A stretch of 41,487 nucleotides of DNA from Alistipes senegalensis (lineage in GTDB: Bacteria > Bacillota > Clostridia > Oscillospirales > Ruminococcaceae). Below the pieces are notes generated by a model. It saw nothing but the letters and a program-made list of their open reading frames with translations, was not told the DNA's origin and ran no database searches. Shown in pieces: positions 13,967 through 23,585 of the stretch. The position numbers were made by a program, and so were the translations under genes. Positions within the stretch are counted from its first letter, which is position 1. Every line of letters begins with the position of its first letter. The stretch is taken from contig JAMPEF010000012.1 of the NCBI GenBank assembly GCA_023665275.1, positions 1-41,487 on the forward strand. Reading direction: 5' to 3'.

Positions 13967-15571
13967 TTATTCGTCTTCCTTGACAGGACGTCCACTATTA
14001 GCCGGAATTGGTTTCATAGTCGGGAAAAGAAGTACATCTCTTATAGATGCGCTGTCAGTAAGTAACATAACAAGTCTGTCAAGACCGAAACCAAGTCCAC
14101 CCGTTGGTGGGAGACCATATTCAAGTGCCGTAACAAAATCCTCATCAACTTCCGCATTTGCACCCTGTGCCCTTTTTGCTTCAACCTGTTTTACAAAACG
14201 TTCTTTCTGGTCTATCGGGTCATTGAGTTCTGAGAATGCATTACCCATTTCACGACAGTAAATGAAATATTCAAATCTTTCTGTGAATGCAGGGTCAGTA
14301 GGCTTTCTTTTTGCAAGAGGTGAGTTTTCAACAGGATAATCATAAATGATAGTTGGCTGTATGAGCTTATCTTCAACAAATGCATCAAAAAACGCAATAA
14401 GAACGTGTCCTTTTGTAGCGTTTTCGCCCTCGTCGACTTCAACACCCTTTTCCTTGGCACAGGCACGTGCTGACTCGTCGTCTGCCCAGTCGTTGTAGTC
14501 AACACCAGCGTATTTCTTTACAGCTTCTATCATAGTGAGACGTTCCCACTTTTTGCCTAAATCGATTTCTACACCCTGATATGTTATCTTTGATGTACCA
14601 CATACATTTTCCGCAATAGTTCTGTACATATTCTCGATTAAGTTCATCATGCCGATATAATCGGTGTAAGCCTGATACATTTCAACAGTAGTAAATTCAG
14701 GGTTATGTGATGTGTCCATACCTTCATTACGGAAGATACGTCCGACTTCATAAACTCTTTCAAAACCGCCTACTATAAGACGCTTTAAATAAAGTTCCGT
14801 TTCGATTCTGAGATACATTGGAATGTCAAGTGTATTATGGTGTGTGATAAACGGTCTTGCGGACGCACCTATTTCAAGGGTATGGAGTACAGGTGTATCA
14901 ACTTCAAGATAGCCGAGATTATCAAGATAGTTACGAACTTCACGGATTATCTGGCTTCTCTTCATGAAAGTATCTTTAACATCAGGATTTACAATCAAAT
15001 CAATGTAACGCTGTCTGTATCGCATATCCTGGTCTTTGAGACCGTGCCACTTTTCAGGGAGCGGGAGCAGGGATTTTGAAAGAAGTGTAACCTTATGTGC
15101 GTGTATGGAAATTTCACCCATACGTGTACGGAAAACAAAACCTTCAACGCCGATAATGTCACCGATATCCCACTTTTTGAACTCTTTAAACTCTTCCTTG
15201 CCGATGTCATTCTGACGTACATAAACCTGTATTCTGTCCGAACCGTCACGGATATCAATAAAATTAGCCTTACCCATATTGCGCCAGCTCATGATACGTC
15301 CGGCAAGACGGAAATCAACCGCCTTTATTTCTTCAAGACCAGCATTTATTTTTTCTTCGTCGCCGTCTGCCTCGCTGATAATACGTGCTTCATCTGCCTC
15401 GAATTTAGCTTTTAATTCAGCGGCTCTTGCGGTAACGTCATATTTTGTTATCGTGTAAGGGTCTGCGTTGTTGCTTTTGAGTTCAGAGAGCTTTTCAAGT
15501 CTGACTTTCTTTAATATGTTTACGTCCTGTTCAGTTTCTGCCGGCTGAACAGACTGATTATTTTCATTCAT
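13967..15571 (-). CDS. lysS: lysyl-tRNA synthetase, class II
   Basis: A 534-aa class IIb synthetase charging tRNA-Lys. An N-terminal OB fold (about residues 80-190) is followed by the catalytic core with motif 2 (FRNEGMDTSHNPEFT) and motif 3 (GLGFGLDRLVML). The YRQRYIDLIVNPDV hinge and the ENSPLAKRKP segment are typical. The N-terminal 60 residues are a family-usual variable extension. SD AAAGGA lies upstream of ATG 15571. It follows greA by 25 nt and shares its promoter at 16114-16142, a pairing common in Firmicutes. Confidence 0.97.
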   Translation of the reverse strand: MNENNQSVQPAETEQDVNILKKVRLEKLSELKSNNADPYTITKYDVTARAAELKAKFEADEARIISEADGDEEKINAGLEEIKAVDFRLAGRIMSWRNMGKANFIDIRDGSDRIQVYVRQNDIGKEEFKEFKKWDIGDIIGVEGFVFRTRMGEISIHAHKVTLLSKSLLPLPEKWHGLKDQDMRYRQRYIDLIVNPDVKDTFMKRSQIIREVRNYLDNLGYLEVDTPVLHTLEIGASARPFITHHNTLDIPMYLRIETELYLKRLIVGGFERVYEVGRIFRNEGMDTSHNPEFTTVEMYQAYTDYIGMMNLIENMYRTIAENVCGTSKITYQGVEIDLGKKWERLTMIEAVKKYAGVDYNDWADDESARACAKEKGVEVDEGENATKGHVLIAFFDAFVEDKLIQPTIIYDYPVENSPLAKRKPTDPAFTERFEYFIYCREMGNAFSELNDPIDQKERFVKQVEAKRAQGANAEVDEDFVTALEYGLPPTGGLGFGLDRLVMLLTDSASIRDVLLFPTMKPIPANSGRPVKEDE

Positions 15572-15596
15572 TAATATACGTCCTTTCTGTGGTTAA

Positions 15597-16061
15597 TTAT
15601 TTGGAGATTTCAACAACCTCAAAACGAAGTTCACCGGCTGGTGCTTCAACTATAAAGACATCACCGACTTTTTTCTTCATAGCAGCCTTGCCGATAGGTG
15701 ATTCATCGGAAATTTTACCATCACGGACGTTAGCGTGGTTAGTTCCTACGATAGTAAAAGTTTCTATCTTGCCAGTATCAAGACGCTTTATAGTTACTTT
15801 AGAACTCATACCGACCTCGTCGGTGGAGGCATTGTCAATGATTTCTGCATTGTCGATAGTATACTGGAGTTCAGCAATTTGTGCCTCAAGGATAGCCTGT
15901 TCATTTTTTGCCTCGTCGTATTCGGCGTTTTCGGAAAGGTCACCGTATGAACGTGCGACTTTAAGTCTTTCAGCAACTTCTTTACGTTTATTTATTTTGA
16001 GGTCGTCAAGCTCTGCAACAAGTTTGTTGTAGCTTTCACGGGACATTTTTTTAACAGCCAT
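15597..16061 (-). CDS. greA: transcription elongation factor GreA
   Basis: A 154-aa factor that rescues backtracked RNA polymerase by stimulating transcript cleavage. The N-terminal coiled-coil carries the expected acidic tip region (RSYGDLSENAEYDEAKNEQA), and the C-terminal FKBP-like domain ends in SDESPIGKAAMKKKVGD and EVVEISK. The frame is open up to 16100, but ATG 16061 is preceded by AAAAGGAGCGG and gives the family's standard N-terminus (MAVKKMSRESYNKL). It is the first gene of the greA-lysS operon. Confidence 0.96.
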   Translation of the reverse strand: MAVKKMSRESYNKLVAELDDLKINKRKEVAERLKVARSYGDLSENAEYDEAKNEQAILEAQIAELQYTIDNAEIIDNASTDEVGMSSKVTIKRLDTGKIETFTIVGTNHANVRDGKISDESPIGKAAMKKKVGDVFIVEAPAGELRFEVVEISK

Positions 16062-16088
16062 GATAAAACCGCTCCTTTTAATAATAAT

Positions 16089-16109
16089 ATCCGGTAACAA
16101 TCCGGTAAC
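16089..16109. repeat. tandem direct repeat in the greA leader
   Basis: TCCGGTAAC occurs at 16090-16098 and again at 16101-16109, an 11-bp period (one helical turn), immediately downstream of the greA -10 box. It could be a binding site or chance. Confidence 0.4.
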
Positions 16110-16113
16110 TTAT

Positions 16114-16142
16114 ATTATAATATATATTTTCCGGCTTGTCAA
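16114..16142 (-). promoter_or_regulatory. sigma-A promoter for greA-lysS
   Basis: Minus-strand TTGACA (16142-16137) and TATAAT (16119-16114), spacer 17 bp. Confidence 0.87.
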
Positions 16143-16205
16143 GGAATTTTTAACAGATTCTTGTAAAACAACAAGCTATAAATCATAATATTTATTATAC
16201 GAATA

Positions 16206-16249
16206 ACTCTCTCTTCTGTCCTTTACTGAAAAGAGAGAATCTATAGAGT
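16206..16249. other. hairpin in the greA / c-di-GMP gene intergenic region
   Basis: The divergent gap 16062-16441 holds two promoters and this hairpin: TCTCTCTT (16209-16216) with AAGAGAGA (16231-16238), plus ACTCT/AGAGT outside it. There is no T-tract and no ORF of note. I see nothing else in the gap apart from AT-rich leader sequence. Confidence 0.35.
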
Positions 16250-16280
16250 TTTCATACAGGCTTATTATATCAATTTTTTC

Positions 16281-16309
16281 TTGACTGTATAAATATTCTG
16301 TGATATAAT
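16281..16309 (+). promoter_or_regulatory. sigma-A promoter for the c-di-GMP gene and lepA operon
   Basis: TTGACT at 16281-16286 and TATAAT at 16304-16309, spacer 17 bp. This leaves a leader of about 125 nt before ATG 16442. No c-di-GMP riboswitch motif was seen in it. Confidence 0.78.
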
Positions 16310-16441
16310 AAGATAAAATAAATCGGAAAACGTGAAAAAATTATAAACTTGCAGAATCAATTTCTGATGTTTAGAATTTATAAAAATATCAGGGTATAAT
16401 ATTAAGAAATTAAAAATTATTCATATGTAAAAGGTGATAAA

Positions 16442-18775
16442 ATGAAATTGATTTATGTATCTACTTTATATCTGGCGGCTATAGCAATGTTAGTCTGCTT
16501 TTTCTATAGCAGGGCAAAGCCACGGAAAAACGTTCTTGAAAAGGCTATCCGGAGGCTTATATTATGCGTTACGGGAGCTGTTGCCGTAAATGCTACTGCT
16601 GTACTTATGCCGACCCGTACTTCTGCATTAGCGCTGTATGGTATATATCATTGTCTTGTAGATGCAATGATTATGGCGCTTATATATTATATAAGAAAAT
16701 ATACCGGAATACGTTCAAAAAACGTTCACGAAACCAAAATAATGGGTATTGCCTCACTTATAGATTGTTGCTTTATTCTGAGTAATCCTTTCACACATAT
16801 TGTCTATGACTGCACATTCTCACCGGATAAGTACGGGGGGGTCTGGCAGGTTACAGACAGAAAATTCCTGTTTTTCTGTCATCTGGTGCTTCTGTATGCG
16901 GCGCTTATAATTACTATCATGACGCTTGTAAGAAAAGTTGCTGTAATACCGTCTGTCTATAAAATGAAGTATGCCGGTATTGCCGTGATAATGGGGACGA
17001 TACTATTTTTTCACGTTTCGTTTATAAATTTAAATTTCCAGTTTGACTATTCATTATTTTTTTATGTACTTATGGTATTTGCAGTGTATTATTTTTCTGT
17101 GCGATACGTTCCAAGCGGTCTGACGGAAAAACTTCTTTTCTTTACAATCGCCAACATGAAAGACGGCATTATTTGTATTGATATTGACGGAAGATACGTA
17201 CACTCAAACAAGAATGCAAATAACTATTGTGATGTTTTTAATAATCCACAGGCTGTGGAACAACAGGCGGCAGAAATGCTTAAAAATAACGTTCCGGCAG
17301 ATTGTAGTGACTGTTCATGGGAGACTATAAGGCGTTTTGAAGGTGAAATGCATCACTATACGATACAATATAAAAGCATTTTCGATAATACACAGCATTA
17401 TTTAGGGTGTTTCTTTATCATACACGACCATACGGAAGAAACCAACAAGCTGGCAGCGGAGAAATATCGTGCTACACATGACTTACTTACCGGAGTGTAC
17501 AATAAAGAGTATTTCTATGAAAACGTCCGGCGTGAACTTGACGAAAATTCCGGCAGAGAGTACTATATAATATGCAGCGACGTCAAAAATTTCAAGCTGG
17601 TAAATGATATTTTCGGCGTTGAAACCGGTGACAATCTCTTAAAGAGGATAGCCGGTATTATAGAAAGTTCAGTTCCTGAAAACTGTGTATATGGCAGACT
17701 TTATGCCGACAGATTCGCTATATTCATAGAAAAAAAATCATTCAATGAAGAAAATTTCCTTAAATGTATAAGTAAAGTAGGTTCGATTCCGGAAAACAAG
17801 GCGTTTAAAGTTCATATGCATATAGGTATATATGAAGTCAAAGACCCGTCACTGAGAGTTTCTATAATGTGCGACCGTGCCAATCTTGCTATAAAGACTA
17901 TAAAAGACAGTTATCAGAATATCGTCGCATATTATGACAGTCATCTCCGTGAGGACTTCCTGAATGAACAGAAAGTTATAAGCGAATTTGAACACGCTCT
18001 GGAAACCAGACAGTTTAAAGCATACGTCCAGCCACAGATTACCGCAGGAACTCGCTTTATTCATGGTGGCGAAGTCCTTGTCAGATGGATTCACCCCGTT
18101 GATGGCATGATACCACCTTTCAGGTTTATTGAGGTATTCGAACAGACCGGCTTAATCAGTCGTCTTGATAGCTATATGTGGGAACTTGCCTGCATACAGC
18201 TTAAAAAATGGAAAGAAGAGGGAATAGAAGATTATTATTTATCCGTGAATATTTCACAGAAAGATTTTTATTTGCTTGATGTATATGCAGCAATAACCAC
18301 ACTTGTGGAAAAATATAACATCAGTCCGGAATGTCTGCACCTTGAAATAACTGAAACTGCTGTTATGAATAATCCAGCTGTACAGCTTGAACTTATCCGG
18401 AGACTCAGGGAATACGGATTTATTATAGAAATAGATGATTTCGGAAGTGGTTACTCTTCGCTGAATACACTAAAAGACCTTACCGCCGATATTCTTAAAA
18501 TTGATATGGGATTTTTAAAGCATACCGAAAACAGAGAAGAACGAAGCAAGATTATACTTGCTATGATAGTATCGCTTGCAAAATCTCTTGATATGGAGGT
18601 TATCACGGAGGGCGTCGAAACTAAAGAACAAGTTGACTTCCTGACGGATTTCGGTTGTGATGTATTTCAGGGTTATTTTTTCGCAAAACCTATGCCGATA
18701 AATCAGTTTGAGGAAGAATATTTAAATACTTCTGTTGCAATGGAAACAACTGAAGAAGTATCTGTTTCAGATTAA
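16442..18775 (+). CDS. membrane-bound c-di-GMP phosphodiesterase (degenerate GGDEF plus EAL)
   Basis: A 777-aa sensor protein. Residues 1 to about 230 hold about seven helices (7TM histidine-kinase-like input); a PAS-like region follows (MKDGIICIDIDGRYVHSNKN), then GGDEF and EAL domains. The GGDEF signature is replaced by LYADRF (about residues 420-425), so diguanylate cyclase activity is not expected. The EAL domain keeps the catalytic set: EVLVR for EALVR (Glu544), LSVNIS, LEITE, DDFGSGYSS, LKID, EGVETKEQ, QGYFFAKP. It should hydrolyse c-di-GMP, with the degenerate GGDEF as a possible GTP-binding regulatory module. SD AAAAGGTGAT. lepA follows after 18 nt. Confidence 0.92.
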   Translation: MKLIYVSTLYLAAIAMLVCFFYSRAKPRKNVLEKAIRRLILCVTGAVAVNATAVLMPTRTSALALYGIYHCLVDAMIMALIYYIRKYTGIRSKNVHETKIMGIASLIDCCFILSNPFTHIVYDCTFSPDKYGGVWQVTDRKFLFFCHLVLLYAALIITIMTLVRKVAVIPSVYKMKYAGIAVIMGTILFFHVSFINLNFQFDYSLFFYVLMVFAVYYFSVRYVPSGLTEKLLFFTIANMKDGIICIDIDGRYVHSNKNANNYCDVFNNPQAVEQQAAEMLKNNVPADCSDCSWETIRRFEGEMHHYTIQYKSIFDNTQHYLGCFFIIHDHTEETNKLAAEKYRATHDLLTGVYNKEYFYENVRRELDENSGREYYIICSDVKNFKLVNDIFGVETGDNLLKRIAGIIESSVPENCVYGRLYADRFAIFIEKKSFNEENFLKCISKVGSIPENKAFKVHMHIGIYEVKDPSLRVSIMCDRANLAIKTIKDSYQNIVAYYDSHLREDFLNEQKVISEFEHALETRQFKAYVQPQITAGTRFIHGGEVLVRWIHPVDGMIPPFRFIEVFEQTGLISRLDSYMWELACIQLKKWKEEGIEDYYLSVNISQKDFYLLDVYAAITTLVEKYNISPECLHLEITETAVMNNPAVQLELIRRLREYGFIIEIDDFGSGYSSLNTLKDLTADILKIDMGFLKHTENREERSKIILAMIVSLAKSLDMEVITEGVETKEQVDFLTDFGCDVFQGYFFAKPMPINQFEEEYLNTSVAMETTEEVSVSD

Positions 18776-18793
18776 AGAAAAGAGGAAATAATT

Positions 18794-20596
18794 TTGGCTA
18801 ATCAGAAAATAAGAAATTTTTGTATAATCGCACATATAGACCACGGAAAATCTACACTTGCCGACCGTATTCTTGAAAAGACTGAAACTGTTGCAGTGCG
18901 TGACATGGAAGACCAGTTACTTGACAACATGGATATTGAACGTGAAAGAGGTATAACCATAAAAGCCCGTGCTGTCCGCCTGAAATATACTGCACAGGAC
19001 GGTGAGGACTATATTTTTAACCTGATTGATACTCCCGGACACGTTGACTTTAATTATGAAGTATCACGTTCCCTTGCAGCTTGTGAGGGTGCTATACTTG
19101 TTGTTGATGCCTCACAGGGTATAGAGGCACAGACACTCGCTAACACCTACCTTGCAATCGAACACGATTTGGAAGTAGTACCGGTAGTGAATAAAATTGA
19201 CCTTCCGTCCGCCGACCCCGAAAGAGTATGTAGTGAAGTTGAAAACGTAATAGGCATACCGGCTATGGATGCTCCACGAATTTCCGCAAAAATGGGTACT
19301 AACATTGAAGAAGTCCTTGAAAGAATAGTAACTGATATTCCTGCTCCGTCTGGAGATACCGAAAAGCCATTAAAAGCCCTTATTTTCGACAGTTATTACG
19401 ATTCATACAAGGGTGTTATAATATACGTCCGTATAAAAGAGGGTCGTGTGAAAACCGGTGATAATATACGTCTTATGGCGACCGGTGCGGTGTTCACGGT
19501 AGTGGAAGCCGGATTCATGGACGCTGATAAACTCGTAAACAACGGCAGTCTTGAAGCCGGCGAAGTAGGTTATATATCGGCATCTATAAAAAGCATAGGC
19601 GATACTCAGGTAGGCGATACCGTAACAAATAACGATAATCCATGTGACGAAGCATTAGAGGGTTACAGAAAAGTCAACCCTATGGTATTTTCCGGTATAT
19701 ATCCGGCAGATGGCGCAAAATATGGTGATTTGCGTGAGGCACTCGAAAAATTACAACTCAATGACGCCTCACTTTCATTTGAGCCGGAAACTTCCATAGC
19801 ACTCGGATTTGGTTTCCGATGTGGATTTTTAGGGCTTCTCCATATGGAAATTATTCAGGAAAGACTTGAAAGAGAGTATAATTTAGACCTGATTACTACT
19901 GCACCGTCGGTTATATATAAAGTAACTTTCACAAGCGGTGAAGTCCAGTATATAGATAATCCGACAAACTATCCCGACCCTGCACTTATTCAGACAGCGG
20001 AAGAACCTATGGTCAAGGCGGATATACTTTCACCATCGGAATTTGTCGGTAATATTATGGAACTATGTCAGGACAGAAGAGGAATTTTCAAGGATATGCA
20101 GTATCTTGACGATACAAGAGTTAATCTCCATTATGAATTGCCTTTGAATGAAATTGTATATGATTTCTTTGATGTCCTGAAATCCCGTACAAGAGGCTAT
20201 GCATCTTTTGACTATGAAATGCTTGGATATGTTCCGTCAAAACTCGTCAAGCTGGATATTCTCCTTAACGGCGATATAGTAGACGCTTTGTCATTCATAA
20301 TTCATGCCGACAAGGCATACGGCAGAGCAAGAAAAATTGCCGAAAAACTCAAGGAAAATATACCACGTCAGCTTTTTGAAGTTCCTATACAGGCGGCAAT
20401 AGGCGGAAAGGTAATCGCACGTGAGACCGTCAAGGCTATGCGCAAGGACGTACTTGCTAAATGTTACGGTGGTGACATAACACGTAAAAAGAAACTCCTT
20501 GAAAAACAGAAAGAGGGTAAAAAACGTATGCGTCAATTAGGAACTGTTGAAGTTCCGCAAGAGGCGTTTATGAGTGTACTGAAACTTGATTCATAA
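18794..20596 (+). CDS. lepA: elongation factor 4 (LepA)
   Basis: A 600-aa translational GTPase that acts on ribosomes during initiation or back-translocation. GTP motifs: AHIDHGKST (G1), DTPGHVD (G3), NKID (G4). The family-specific C-terminus is present ([20 protein letters not shown], then [20 protein letters not shown]). The start is TTG 18794, with GAGGAAA upstream; the N-terminus ([17 protein letters not shown]) is the usual one. It is second gene of the plus-strand operon running to hemW. Confidence 0.97.
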   Translation: MANQKIRNFCIIAHIDHGKSTLADRILEKTETVAVRDMEDQLLDNMDIERERGITIKARAVRLKYTAQDGEDYIFNLIDTPGHVDFNYEVSRSLAACEGAILVVDASQGIEAQTLANTYLAIEHDLEVVPVVNKIDLPSADPERVCSEVENVIGIPAMDAPRISAKMGTNIEEVLERIVTDIPAPSGDTEKPLKALIFDSYYDSYKGVIIYVRIKEGRVKTGDNIRLMATGAVFTVVEAGFMDADKLVNNGSLEAGEVGYISASIKSIGDTQVGDTVTNNDNPCDEALEGYRKVNPMVFSGIYPADGAKYGDLREALEKLQLNDASLSFEPETSIALGFGFRCGFLGLLHMEIIQERLEREYNLDLITTAPSVIYKVTFTSGEVQYIDNPTNYPDPALIQTAEEPMVKADILSPSEFVGNIMELCQDRRGIFKDMQYLDDTRVNLHYELPLNEIVYDFFDVLKSRTRGYASFDYEMLGYVPSKLVKLDILLNGDIVDALSFIIHADKAYGRARKIAEKLKENIPRQLFEVPIQAAIGGKVIARETVKAMRKDVLAKCYGGDITRKKKLLEKQKEGKKRMRQLGTVEVPQEAFMSVLKLDS

Positions 20597-20607
20597 GGAG
20601 ACGCATT

Positions 20608-20745
20608 ATGCTTTATATCATGGCAATTGTGGGTATTCTTCTTATAACCGGCGGACTTATTGTTTGTAGAAAAAGCCGCATGAGAACCAAACAGAAAAAA
20701 CGTAAACTTGCAGTAAAATCCGTCATGAAACAAAAGAAAGGATAG
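20608..20745 (+). CDS. 45-aa small membrane protein
   Basis: A short ORF between lepA and the zinc-ribbon gene: ATG 20608 with SD TAAGGAGA 8 nt upstream, stop TAG 20743-20745. It encodes a single helix (MLYIMAIVGILLITGGLIVC) followed by a strongly basic tail (RKSRMRTKQKKRKL). This is the layout of a small membrane-tethered basic peptide. A good SD, tight spacing on both sides (11 and 7 nt) and a sensible topology support expression. Function unknown. Confidence 0.7.
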   Translation: MLYIMAIVGILLITGGLIVCRKSRMRTKQKKRKLAVKSVMKQKKG

Positions 20746-20752
20746 AAAAATA

Positions 20753-21088
20753 ATGAATATTTATACTTGTCCACATTGTAAGGAAAAAACATTCAATCCG
20801 GTTACCAAGGCATTGGCAGGACAGATGAACTCTAAAGGTCGGCGCTGTCCAGAATGTAATACACGTTGTGTAAACGGCAAGGGTGCGACTATTTTCAATG
20901 CAATATATTCCCTGATAGCTATTGTCGGGGTAGTATATACCTATCTTCACCCCGAAAATTTTGCCGTCGGTGATGTAAACTATGAAATATTCGTGGTTGC
21001 CGGAATTATCCTGTCAATGTTATTAGTACCACGGATTGTAAATGCATTCTGCTTTAAAATGGAGGAGTCAATAAGGCTTGATTACTGA
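20753..21088 (+). CDS. zinc-ribbon protein with two membrane helices
   Basis: A 111-aa protein. The N-terminal zinc ribbon has CPHC and CPEC knuckles (residues 6-9 and 32-35). Two helices follow (IFNAIYSLIAIVGVVYTYLH and IFVVAGIILSMLLVPRIVNA). It starts at ATG 20753 after AGAAAGGA, 7 nt past the 45-aa gene, and its end overlaps the start of hemW by 11 nt. Function unknown. The position between lepA and hemW, which are neighbours in many Firmicutes, suggests a lineage-specific insertion. Confidence 0.78.
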   Translation: MNIYTCPHCKEKTFNPVTKALAGQMNSKGRRCPECNTRCVNGKGATIFNAIYSLIAIVGVVYTYLHPENFAVGDVNYEIFVVAGIILSMLLVPRIVNAFCFKMEESIRLDY

Positions 21089-22178
21089 AGATACCGGAAT
21101 ATATATTCACGTACCGTTCTGTGCGAAAAAATGCGCCTACTGTGATTTTTATTCCGAACCTTACCGGAAACGTACAGTTGAAGATTATGTAAATGCTGTC
21201 TTGCGGAATATTGAAGCATATTCAGATAAATCATGTGTGGCTGATACCATCTATTTCGGCGGCGGTACTCCCTCACTGCTTGCGCCGGAGCAGGTCGGAA
21301 CTATAATTCAGGCGGTAGAAAATAATTTCATTCTTCCGGAAAACGCTGAAATAACCCTTGAAACTAATCCGAATACAGTTGATTTGAAAAAACTTTCCGC
21401 CTACAGAAAAAACGGCGTCAACCGGCTTTCAGTCGGTGTGCAGTCAATGATGGATACGGAACTTAAATTCTTAGGACGTACGCACTCCGCCGAAAGAGCA
21501 GAAAAAGCCGTCATTGATGCGTATAATGCCGGATTTAAAAATATTTCATGCGATGTGATGATTGCACTTCCGGAGCAGTCTCCGGAAAGTCTTATATATA
21601 CCCTTGAAAGAATAACAGTACTTCCTGTGAAACATATTTCTGGCTATATCCTGAAAACTGAATCCGGCACACCTTTTGACTGTGACGAAATAAAAAATAT
21701 CCTCCCCGACGATGACACAACAGCGGATTTATATATTGAAATGGTTAATTTCCTGAAAAACAAGGGATTTTTTCAGTATGAAGTTTCAAATTTTGCCGTG
21801 ACGGGTTATGAAAGCCGTCATAACTGCCGTTACTGGAAATGCCTTGACTATATCGGTATAGGAGCGTCAGCGCATTCATGTCATGCCGGAAAGCGTTTCT
21901 GTGTGGACAGAAATTTAAAAGATTTTATTGAAAATCCGGTACAGAAAACAATAATAACAGATGATAACCCATGTGGTTTTGAGGAATACGCAATGTTACG
22001 TTTACGGCTTGCGGAGGGACTTAATATAAATGACTTTCCGGAACATAAAAGCGATTTGTTAAAAAAAATTCCCGTACTTATCAAGTCGGGATATATAAAT
22101 TATGACGGAAATTATATATCACTCACGCCGTCGGGCTTTTTAGTTTCAAATTCCGTTATTGAGTATCTTGTTTTCTGA
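21078..22178 (+). CDS. hemW: radical SAM heme chaperone HemW
   Basis: A 366-aa radical SAM protein related to coproporphyrinogen dehydrogenase HemN; HemW members bind and deliver heme. The [4Fe-4S] motif CxxxCxxC is at Cys15, Cys19, Cys22 (FCAKKCAYCDFY), followed by TIYFGGGTPSLL, TLETNPNTVD, RLSVGVQSM and QYEVSNFA. The start codon is TTG 21078, with GGAGGAG 10 nt upstream. It lacks the N-terminal extension that marks true HemN. It overlaps the previous gene and ends flush with the convergent sigF, so the two stop codons abut with no visible terminator. Confidence 0.94.
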   Translation: MITEDTGIYIHVPFCAKKCAYCDFYSEPYRKRTVEDYVNAVLRNIEAYSDKSCVADTIYFGGGTPSLLAPEQVGTIIQAVENNFILPENAEITLETNPNTVDLKKLSAYRKNGVNRLSVGVQSMMDTELKFLGRTHSAERAEKAVIDAYNAGFKNISCDVMIALPEQSPESLIYTLERITVLPVKHISGYILKTESGTPFDCDEIKNILPDDDTTADLYIEMVNFLKNKGFFQYEVSNFAVTGYESRHNCRYWKCLDYIGIGASAHSCHAGKRFCVDRNLKDFIENPVQKTIITDDNPCGFEEYAMLRLRLAEGLNINDFPEHKSDLLKKIPVLIKSGYINYDGNYISLTPSGFLVSNSVIEYLVF

Positions 22179-22835
22179 TTATTCAAGAAGTTCCTGTCGC
22201 ATCTGTGACAGGAGCTTTTTTTCACGCCGTGAAACCTGAACCTGTGTCATACCAAGTGCCTGTGCGGTTTTCGATTGAGTCAGATTTTTAAAGTATCTTA
22301 ATTCAAGAAGTATACGGTCTTTCGGGTCAAGACGTGCCATAATCTGCCGGAGTGCCAGTAAATCAACTATCGCTTCATCGGGAGATTCTGATGGTATATC
22401 AATTTGTCCCTCGTCGTCGTCGGAAGCCGTAAGCGATAACAACGGCTGACTTACACATAACGCCTCTGAGACGTTTTCTTCCGGTTCGCCCGATATTGCA
22501 GAAAGTTCACTGATAGTAGGTTCTCTGCCCTCACTGTGTCGGAAGTTTTCGCATATCCTCTGTAATTTCATGGAAAGTTCTTTCAGACTTCTGCTTACTT
22601 TTATAGTACCGCCGTCACGGAAAAGCCTTTTTATTTCACCGAGAATGACCGGCACGGCATATGTCGAGAATTTAACGCCTCTTTCAGTATCGAAAGCCTT
22701 TACAGCCTTGAGAAGTCCTATACAGCCGGCGGAATATAGTTCTTCATAGTCTATGCCACGTCCCCTGAACTTGTTGGCACATAGGTGAACAAGTCCTAAA
22801 TTTTCTTCTGCAAGCGGTTTTTTAACAGTTTCCAT
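22179..22835 (-). CDS. sigF: forespore sigma factor SigF (SpoIIAC)
   Basis: A 218-aa sigma-70 family factor driving early forespore transcription. Region 2 (SAGCIGLLKAVKAFD, FSTYAVPVILGEIKRLFRD), region 3 (EGREPTISELSAISG) and region 4 (LTQSKTAQALGMTQVQVSR) are visible. Identity as SigF rather than SigG rests mainly on being third in the spoIIAA-AB-AC order. The frame is open to 22886, but ATG 22835 gives the family N-terminus; it overlaps the 3' end of spoIIAB by 14 nt with AGAGG upstream. Confidence 0.95.
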   Translation of the reverse strand: METVKKPLAEENLGLVHLCANKFRGRGIDYEELYSAGCIGLLKAVKAFDTERGVKFSTYAVPVILGEIKRLFRDGGTIKVSRSLKELSMKLQRICENFRHSEGREPTISELSAISGEPEENVSEALCVSQPLLSLTASDDDEGQIDIPSESPDEAIVDLLALRQIMARLDPKDRILLELRYFKNLTQSKTAQALGMTQVQVSRREKKLLSQMRQELLE

Positions 22836-23262
22836 GTACAGCAAGCCTCTTGCGCATAACAACTGTAGTTCCGTGACCGACTTCACTTTTTACAGTCAGT
22901 TTGTCCATGAAAGATTCCATGACGGAAAAACCCAGTCCGGAGCGTTCTTCTTCCGGTGCGGTAGTAAAAAGCGGTTGCATAGCTTTTTTTATATCGGGGA
23001 TTCCGCACCCTTTATCACGTATTTTTATGTATATATTGCGTTCAGGGAGCAGGCGGACGGTTATTTCAATAATGCCCTTTGAGTGTCTGTAACCGTGAAC
23101 TATAGCATTTGTCACAGCCTCTGAAACTGCTGTACGTATATCTGAAAGTTCCTCTACAGTGGGGTCGGTCTGTGTAAGAAACGATGATACTACAGCTCGT
23201 GCGGTGCTTTCGTTCACGGAGAGGGACGGCACTGTAAATTTTATTTCGTTAAGTATTTCCAT
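22822..23262 (-). CDS. spoIIAB: anti-sigma F factor SpoIIAB
   Basis: A 146-aa GHKL-family serine kinase that holds SigF inactive and phosphorylates SpoIIAA. ATP-binding boxes: N box SEAVTNAIVHGYR, G1 IRDKGCGIPDI, G2 EERSGLGFSVMESFMD. It ends with GTTVVMRKRL. An upstream ATG (23283) overlaps the spoIIAA stop as ATGA, but ATG 23262 lies after TTGGAGC and gives exactly the 146 residues of the Bacillus protein, with N-terminal alignment. Middle gene of the spoIIA operon. Confidence 0.95.
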   Translation of the reverse strand: MEILNEIKFTVPSLSVNESTARAVVSSFLTQTDPTVEELSDIRTAVSEAVTNAIVHGYRHSKGIIEITVRLLPERNIYIKIRDKGCGIPDIKKAMQPLFTTAPEEERSGLGFSVMESFMDKLTVKSEVGHGTTVVMRKRLAVHGNC

Positions 23263-23279
23263 TGTTTTTTCAGCTCCAA

Positions 23280-23585
23280 TCATGTTATTTTTACGATTCT
23301 TTCCATACCGGCGAGTTTCATTACACGCCTGATATATGGCTGTGGATTATGGATTTCAAGATTTCCGCCCCACTCACGCATAAGACGGCTTCTTCCCATT
23401 ATAAGACCTATTCCGGAACTGTCCATAAAGGTTATGTTTGAAAAATCAATAGTCAGCTCCGGTGGCTGAACGGTTATTATGTAGTTATCAAGCCGTGTAC
23501 GGATTTCCTGTGCGTTGTGGTGGTCGATTTCACCGTACAGAACTGCTACCGCATGACCACCGGCTGATTTTATGTCAATAGTCAT
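23280..23585 (-). CDS. spoIIAA: anti-sigma F factor antagonist SpoIIAA
   Basis: A 101-aa STAS-domain protein whose unphosphorylated form frees SigF from SpoIIAB. The phosphorylation motif is intact (FMDSSGIG, Ser57), preceded by LYGEIDHHNAQEIR and ELTIDFSNITF. SD GGGAGGA precedes ATG 23585. It is first gene of spoIIA. SigH normally drives this operon in Bacillus, but I could not find a convincing SigH box in the 180 bases upstream. Confidence 0.95.
   Translation of the reverse strand: MTIDIKSAGGHAVAVLYGEIDHHNAQEIRTRLDNYIITVQPPELTIDFSNITFMDSSGIGLIMGRSRLMREWGGNLEIHNPQPYIRRVMKLAGMERIVKIT

Noticed and set aside
13534..13983. A 149-codon plus-strand ORF opposite the symporter and lysS ends.
   Set aside because: It runs across two well-supported minus-strand genes and a terminator, with no SD.
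16316..16441. A c-di-GMP riboswitch in the leader of the EAL gene.
   Set aside because: None of the conserved class I or II motifs is visible.
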